A DNA stretch of 12,107 nucleotides from assembly GCA_002683155.1 (NCBI GenBank), contig NYST01000049.1:1-12107 (forward strand), written 5' to 3'. Origin of the DNA: Methanobacteriota archaeon (GTDB lineage: Archaea > Thermoplasmatota > Poseidoniia > Poseidoniales > Thalassarchaeaceae). The notes under the pieces were generated by a model. That model was not told the DNA's origin, searched no databases, and was given only the letters and a program-made list of their open reading frames with translations. The first letter of the stretch is position 1. Each line of letters starts with the position of its first letter. Position numbers and translations under genes: made by a program. Below are positions 7,391 through 12,107 of this stretch, piece after piece.

Positions 7391-7398
7391 GTTAAAAC
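7391..7398 (+). promoter_or_regulatory. Candidate TATA box for aglB
   Basis: GTTAAAAC is the most TATA-like sequence between the purD terminator and the AglB frame. A start about 25 bases downstream falls near 7418-7422. That gives either a nearly leaderless message from the ATG at 7418 or a leader of roughly 32 bases before the ATG at 7454. Confidence 0.4.
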
Positions 7399-7453
7399 AA
7401 GCGTTTTGGTCGGCGCGATGCTGAGTCATTGGCAAATAGGTCCGGTGTATGGG

Positions 7454-10400
7454 ATGGAAGATGAGAAAGATAGCCTTCAAGACGGCCAATTCAACAACCT
7501 TGTTGCACCAGTGGCCATCACTTTGGCACTAATCGGTTTGACTATCGTCGCTTCTTCACTGGAGGGCAGAGAAGTTGACGGAGACTTCATCTCTACTGTT
7601 TCTCTAATCTCACTTTCTGTTCTAGTTCCTGCTTGCGTTGGAAGGTCCTCTGGCATTATCCCATTAGGTTCGGGAGTCATCCGTATTGGTGCGATAACTC
7701 TTGGCGCAGCACTCATTGGGTTGATAGCAAACTCAGTAGACCCAGAAAACTTCAGCCATTTATTCGTAACAACATTCGTCTTCGTCGGATTCGTCACGGC
7801 AGCATTAAACGAATCAGAACGGTTTGAGGAGGCTTCGGTCTTCCTCTCAGCAGTCTTAGGGATGCGTCTTGCAGCATTCTATGCCGGTGGGCTCATTATA
7901 GCTCAAAGTGAATCTCTTGCCGTTATTGACACGGTAAGGGATTCAATCGGCGCAGCGTTCTTCGCATTCTGGCTCTCTTCAATTTCTCTTGGTTTCCTAG
8001 TGATGGTCGCACTAAGGGGCGTAATCGATAACAGGGGCAAGGGAAGCCTGATGTCCAGCCTTCCAAGCATTAGAGAGAATCCAGAGTTAGGGGTATACTC
8101 TGCCCTAGTCTTCGCTAGTTTCCTCATACCTCTAATTTGGATCGGACAAATAGAAACCCTGCAGGCCTATTCACAGCAAAATCACATTGGCGTTACGTGG
8201 GCCTCATTCTCGGCTTTGGTGATTTTCACTCATGCATTCTTCAGAGCAGAAGGGTGGCATGTTTTGGGGGCACTACTTGCTGTAAACTGGATAATTTACA
8301 CAATTGGCCATATTCATGAGATTGGTAACGAACTGCCATCAATATTCTCCGAGGACGGATTCATCGGTTCCTTCACCTGGTTCTTTTTGTGGTTCTGGAT
8401 GAATTTCTTCGCTGTCTTCTTTGCTTCCAGAGGAGTTTTCGGCGATATTGCTCCAAAGAGGGAGAAGAGCGGCTTCAGAGTCTGGTGGAGGGAAAACTCG
8501 TACCCGGTAATGATAACTCTTGCATTCTTGATTGCACTCATAGTTAGGGCTGCATGGAATGTGATCCCAGCAATGAACGCGAATGGAACTGGTCTATGGG
8601 ATATGACAGGGGGTTCAGACCCATGGTACATGAAGAGGGTCGTTGACTACGTAATCGCAGAGAGGAGCCATCTGATTTTCGATCACGATAGGGCCTATCC
8701 TTCTGGGGGGATTAACCCAAGGCCACCACTCTTCTCTTGGTCACTTGCCTTGGGTGGCTTGGCGCTGTCTTGGATCCTTGAGATGCCAGCTGACCAAGCC
8801 GTTTGGTGGGCGATGTCGTCCCTTCCAGCAATTTACGGCGCCCTCATAGTTCTCCCAATTGCTGGAATAGCTACACGCGCTCATAGCAAGAGGGCCGGCA
8901 TGATCGCCGCATGGCTGATCGCACTAATGCCGGGGCACATGAGTCGCTCAACATTCGCAATGGCCGACCACGACTCATTCGCGATGCTTTTCTTAGCAAT
9001 CGCATTCTACTACTGGATCCGGGCAATCGAGAAGATAGACCACAACAAGGTCTTCGAGACAACTAGTGCAAACCCCCTATACATTATTGCTGGAATGAGG
9101 GAGACATGGAAGAGGAACCCATCATTGATGGCAAATGCTTCGATGGCTGGAATCGCATTCTCAATCATGGCACTTGGTTGGAAGGGGTTCGTATACGGGC
9201 CAGGGATACTATTCCTCGCGTACTCATTCCAGGTTGCGATAAACATATTCAAAGGAAGAGATAGTCTACAATTCACCTCTGCCGCGCTTCAAATGATGCT
9301 TGTTGCCATACTCATACCCGCTCCATTCTATGCATGGCCGGGAATGAACCTTCTTTTCGCACCGAGTGGGATGCAGCCCATGTTCTACATCATCGGTTTC
9401 ACATTTGCCATGGGATGGGTATCTAGCTCATTCAGGGACAAGCCTTGGTTACTAGTAGTTCTAGGGGGCAGCGCACTATTCGGCTCAATTCTCGCATCGT
9501 TATACATTCTTCAGGCACGGGATCTCTTCAATGGGTGGGACATCCTCTTCACTGGTGGATTCTACTTCTCAAAGAACAAAATCTTCGGTACCATAGGTGA
9601 GGCACAGGCTCCAGAGAGAGGAGTTCTTTTCGCATCCTATGGCCCTATAGTGGCCCTGATAGGGATTGGATGCGCATTCTTGCTATTGTGGAGGGGTAGC
9701 AGGAAGAACAAGTCAGAACTAACCCTTCTGGGACTTTGGACCATTATTGCCACATACATGGCATGGTCCGCCGGACGTTTCATCATCAACGCAACTCCAG
9801 CAATGGCAGTAGTTGGGGGAATAGGCATCTCAATGCTTTGGGGTGCTGCAAGTTTGCCATCTTTCACAAAGGTATGGAGGAACTCGGGAATCGGCACTCC
9901 AAGGACACGTTTCAGGTCTCTTTGGCCTGCTACAAAGGCCCGCCCAGGTGTTCCTGCCATGTTGATGGTATTGCTCCTCATTTCATCCCAACACGCAACT
10001 TATGGGATTGATGCCGGAATACCAAGGGGGGACCAGTCTGCAAACGAAATTGACCAGAGCTTGTACGATATCGTCCCGGACATTCTGAGGCAGGACTTGC
10101 TAGGGCTGTTCTCAGTGATGAACAGCGACGCTTACGATCAAAGTGACTCTGGCCTATGGTACATGGGCACCTTCGGGCCAAGTTTCAATTCTCAGGGTTG
10201 GAATGATGCTTACGATTGGCTTTCGCAGCAAGATAGCGACACTCCATTTAGCGATCGTCCAGCCTTCGTTTCTTGGTGGGACTACGGATTCCAGGCCTTA
10301 GCTTCTGGGCAGCACCCTACTGTTGCTGACAACTTCCAGTCTGGAATCCCAAACAGTGGTGCAATGCTACTTTCGGGCGGTCAAGAAGACACACTTTCTT

Positions 10401-12107
10401 TGTTTATCGCAACCTTGGCCATGGGGGACAAGCGCATCAATGGCCAACTTGGCGATTCATTCCTCGAGGTCCTTGGGAATCACATGTCCCCAGAACAGGT
10501 CCAAGAGTTCCAATCCATCACTTCCAACACCAACAGGGGCTTCGTAGAAGATCGTTTGATGGCAGTAGTTGCAGAATATGGCGATGCAGAATTGCTAATG
10601 GGGAACCCACTGGATAGTAATGGCCTCATATGCATCGAAAGTTGCTTGCCCACCTATGTCGTAAATGTAAACGGTGAACAATTCGGCGACCCAACTACCA
10701 ATTCCTCCGAGGCATTGTCTCTCTTCGACGAGGCTAGAGGTTCATCTTCAGCCTTCGAGTTGGCCGATTTTGATGACGCGAGCCACTATGACATGGCGGG
10801 ATATAGGTACACCAGGGATATTATCGATGACTATGATGATCTCTCGACCGGACTCCACAGAAACAATGCTAGGTTTGGAATGGCCCGTGCTTTCCTAATA
10901 ACAGCATTTTCGCTCGAGGTCCTTGTACAGATCTATGACGGAGTCTCTTCAATCGACTCATACGAGGTCTCAGATTACGATGAGTCGCATGGAAGCACAA
11001 CTTCGAGGAACCACGAGATAAGGTACTTTGCAGTAGATAACCGGCTGTACCCTCTAGGTGGCAAGTATTACCAGGACTATCAGTCCTACCACAGGGGACA
11101 AACGACTGGAATCTTCCACGCCCCAACTCATCTTTCCGGACTCGATCTCGATTCATACATTACGACAACCTACGAGACGAATCAGGGACTAATGTCTCCC
11201 GAGGATTTCCAAACAAAATACTTGGAGGACCTGAAGGCGCAGGCCTCTGGAGCATCAACAGGCGAAGACATGATTCAGATGACGGATATGGACTATCAGC
11301 ATCTAGAAAGCTTCTTCGATACGATGGTCGCAAGGACATATGTTGGTTATGGGACTTCCACTCTAGGCCTTCCATCGATTAGCGGTCAGTTGGGAGACGC
11401 AGATACTCCTTCAACTTGGATTCTTCCAAATTCAATTACTGGGACCCCGGGCAGCTATCTGCAGGGGGCAATGGCGCTTCCAGGTGCTATGATGAATCAC
11501 TTTGCTCTATCAAACTGGTACGACCCCACAAATGGAACTTCCTGCGAACAAGTTCAAATTTCTGGCTCTGGAACATCTATTGAGGGCAATAACCAACTTT
11601 CCGATGTCTCATTATATTCGGCCGACACCCTCTCATCGAGTTGGACACAGATTCAGTATGGGGGTCCTTGGGAGGTCTCTCATTCCGACCAAGGAGCCAT
11701 CCCAATAGGTGCTTCAACTACCAATTTTGATGCAGACGAAGAGACGCTAACAATCAACAAGCCGGCTACATCTTCGGAAAACAATAGTGAATTTGTCCTG
11801 ACAGGAAAGGCGGACAAGTTCTGCGGCTCAATTTATGACTCCAACAGGAACGTAAAGATTCTGAAATACTACAGCGGAGCAACTCTGCAGGGATCAGTCA
11901 CATTAGAGGGAGTCGGCCCAGTCCCCAATGCTAGGATACTAATTGAGAGGGACGCTTTCAGTGGGGATGAGTCTGCGGATATCGATGGCAATGTAGTTGA
12001 TAACGACTCCAGGACATACTGGATTCCAATCGGTAGTACACAAGCGGACGAGAATGGTCACTTCTCATTCATAGCCCCCGCAGGAAAAATCCGCGTTTCG
12101 GCTTTCA
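7454..12107 (+). CDS. aglB: Giant AglB/STT3 oligosaccharyltransferase, 3' truncated by window
   Basis: The catalytic membrane enzyme of archaeal N-glycosylation, transferring glycan from a polyprenyl (di)phosphate carrier to Asn in N-X-S/T on the extracytoplasmic face. At least 1551 codons are open with no stop. Catalytic motifs appear in family order: GSDPWYM with Asp389, MADHDSF with Asp505/Asp507, TIGEAQAP with Glu716 (TIxE), and WWDYG at 941-945. The spacings agree with AglB/STT3 proteins. The first acidic motif normally lies near residue 47; here about 345 residues with roughly ten predicted membrane segments precede the core's first helix (YPVMITLAFLIALIV, from 350). The last core helix ends near 845 and the rest is extracytoplasmic. 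From about 1478 an Ig-like, carboxypeptidase-regulatory-like domain starts (GSVTLEGVGPVPNARILIE, DENGHFSFIAPAGKIRVSA). The start is uncertain: ATG 7454 has GGTG six bases upstream, while ATG 7418 adds twelve residues. I could not place the DK/MI motif securely. Confidence 0.92.
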   Translation, partial: MEDEKDSLQDGQFNNLVAPVAITLALIGLTIVASSLEGREVDGDFISTVSLISLSVLVPACVGRSSGIIPLGSGVIRIGAITLGAALIGLIANSVDPENFSHLFVTTFVFVGFVTAALNESERFEEASVFLSAVLGMRLAAFYAGGLIIAQSESLAVIDTVRDSIGAAFFAFWLSSISLGFLVMVALRGVIDNRGKGSLMSSLPSIRENPELGVYSALVFASFLIPLIWIGQIETLQAYSQQNHIGVTWASFSALVIFTHAFFRAEGWHVLGALLAVNWIIYTIGHIHEIGNELPSIFSEDGFIGSFTWFFLWFWMNFFAVFFASRGVFGDIAPKREKSGFRVWWRENSYPVMITLAFLIALIVRAAWNVIPAMNANGTGLWDMTGGSDPWYMKRVVDYVIAERSHLIFDHDRAYPSGGINPRPPLFSWSLALGGLALSWILEMPADQAVWWAMSSLPAIYGALIVLPIAGIATRAHSKRAGMIAAWLIALMPGHMSRSTFAMADHDSFAMLFLAIAFYYWIRAIEKIDHNKVFETTSANPLYIIAGMRETWKRNPSLMANASMAGIAFSIMALGWKGFVYGPGILFLAYSFQVAINIFKGRDSLQFTSAALQMMLVAILIPAPFYAWPGMNLLFAPSGMQPMFYIIGFTFAMGWVSSSFRDKPWLLVVLGGSALFGSILASLYILQARDLFNGWDILFTGGFYFSKNKIFGTIGEAQAPERGVLFASYGPIVALIGIGCAFLLLWRGSRKNKSELTLLGLWTIIATYMAWSAGRFIINATPAMAVVGGIGISMLWGAASLPSFTKVWRNSGIGTPRTRFRSLWPATKARPGVPAMLMVLLLISSQHATYGIDAGIPRGDQSANEIDQSLYDIVPDILRQDLLGLFSVMNSDAYDQSDSGLWYMGTFGPSFNSQGWNDAYDWLSQQDSDTPFSDRPAFVSWWDYGFQALASGQHPTVADNFQSGIPNSGAMLLSGGQEDTLSLFIATLAMGDKRINGQLGDSFLEVLGNHMSPEQVQEFQSITSNTNRGFVEDRLMAVVAEYGDAELLMGNPLDSNGLICIESCLPTYVVNVNGEQFGDPTTNSSEALSLFDEARGSSSAFELADFDDASHYDMAGYRYTRDIIDDYDDLSTGLHRNNARFGMARAFLITAFSLEVLVQIYDGVSSIDSYEVSDYDESHGSTTSRNHEIRYFAVDNRLYPLGGKYYQDYQSYHRGQTTGIFHAPTHLSGLDLDSYITTTYETNQGLMSPEDFQTKYLEDLKAQASGASTGEDMIQMTDMDYQHLESFFDTMVARTYVGYGTSTLGLPSISGQLGDADTPSTWILPNSITGTPGSYLQGAMALPGAMMNHFALSNWYDPTNGTSCEQVQISGSGTSIEGNNQLSDVSLYSADTLSSSWTQIQYGGPWEVSHSDQGAIPIGASTTNFDADEETLTINKPATSSENNSEFVLTGKADKFCGSIYDSNRNVKILKYYSGATLQGSVTLEGVGPVPNARILIERDAFSGDESADIDGNVVDNDSRTYWIPIGSTQADENGHFSFIAPAGKIRVSAF

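Noticed and set aside
7477..9981. Several minus-strand open frames of 60-115 codons under aglB
   Set aside because: They are low-complexity shadows of the AglB frame with no recognisable motifs or ribosome-binding sites.
1..12107. CRISPR arrays, insertion sequences, tRNA or attachment sites
   Set aside because: No regularly spaced repeats, transposase motifs, terminal inverted repeats or tRNA folds were seen on either strand.

Overview
The window reads as chromosomal DNA of a planktonic euryarchaeon, most likely a Marine Group II / Poseidoniales-type archaeon. This is inference from gene content: a CDP-archaeol synthase for ether lipids, an archaeal STT3/AglB oligosaccharyltransferase, and a secreted, C-terminally anchored surface protein, together with a hexameric-type glutamate dehydrogenase and PurD. 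Arginine is mostly AGG/AGA and base composition is near 50% GC. I see no mobile element, CRISPR array, tRNA or rRNA, so this is mostly core chromosome rather than an island.

Layout. Bases 1-182 hold the end of an upstream rightward transcript, closed by a strong GC hairpin with a T-run. Next comes a leftward ribbon-helix-helix (RHH) regulator (217-582), divergent from a rightward HD-domain phosphohydrolase (744-2060). Between them lies an AT-rich 35-bp imperfect palindrome built on two 10-bp direct repeats, a good candidate operator. gdhA (2159-3514) runs rightward into a convergent leftward gene for a membrane-anchored surface protein (3517-5244), with only 2 bp between the stop codons. Divergent from that gene are carS (5336-6019) and purD (6068-7339). 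A hairpin/T-run follows purD, then a promoter-like TTAAAAC. The final 4.65 kb is one uninterrupted reading frame for a giant AglB oligosaccharyltransferase that runs off the right edge.

How the genes relate. carS supplies activated archaeol for polar lipids, AglB glycosylates exported proteins at N-X-S/T sequons, and the surface protein carries seven such sequons and is a plausible client. Together they make a loose cell-envelope theme. gdhA and purD are ordinary nitrogen and purine metabolism. The RHH/HD pair may be a nucleotide-related regulatory unit, but only the shared intergenic region supports this.

The most unusual feature is AglB. About 345 residues with roughly ten predicted membrane segments precede the canonical STT3 core. 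A very large extracytoplasmic region follows it, ending at the window edge inside an Ig-like, carboxypeptidase-regulatory-like domain.
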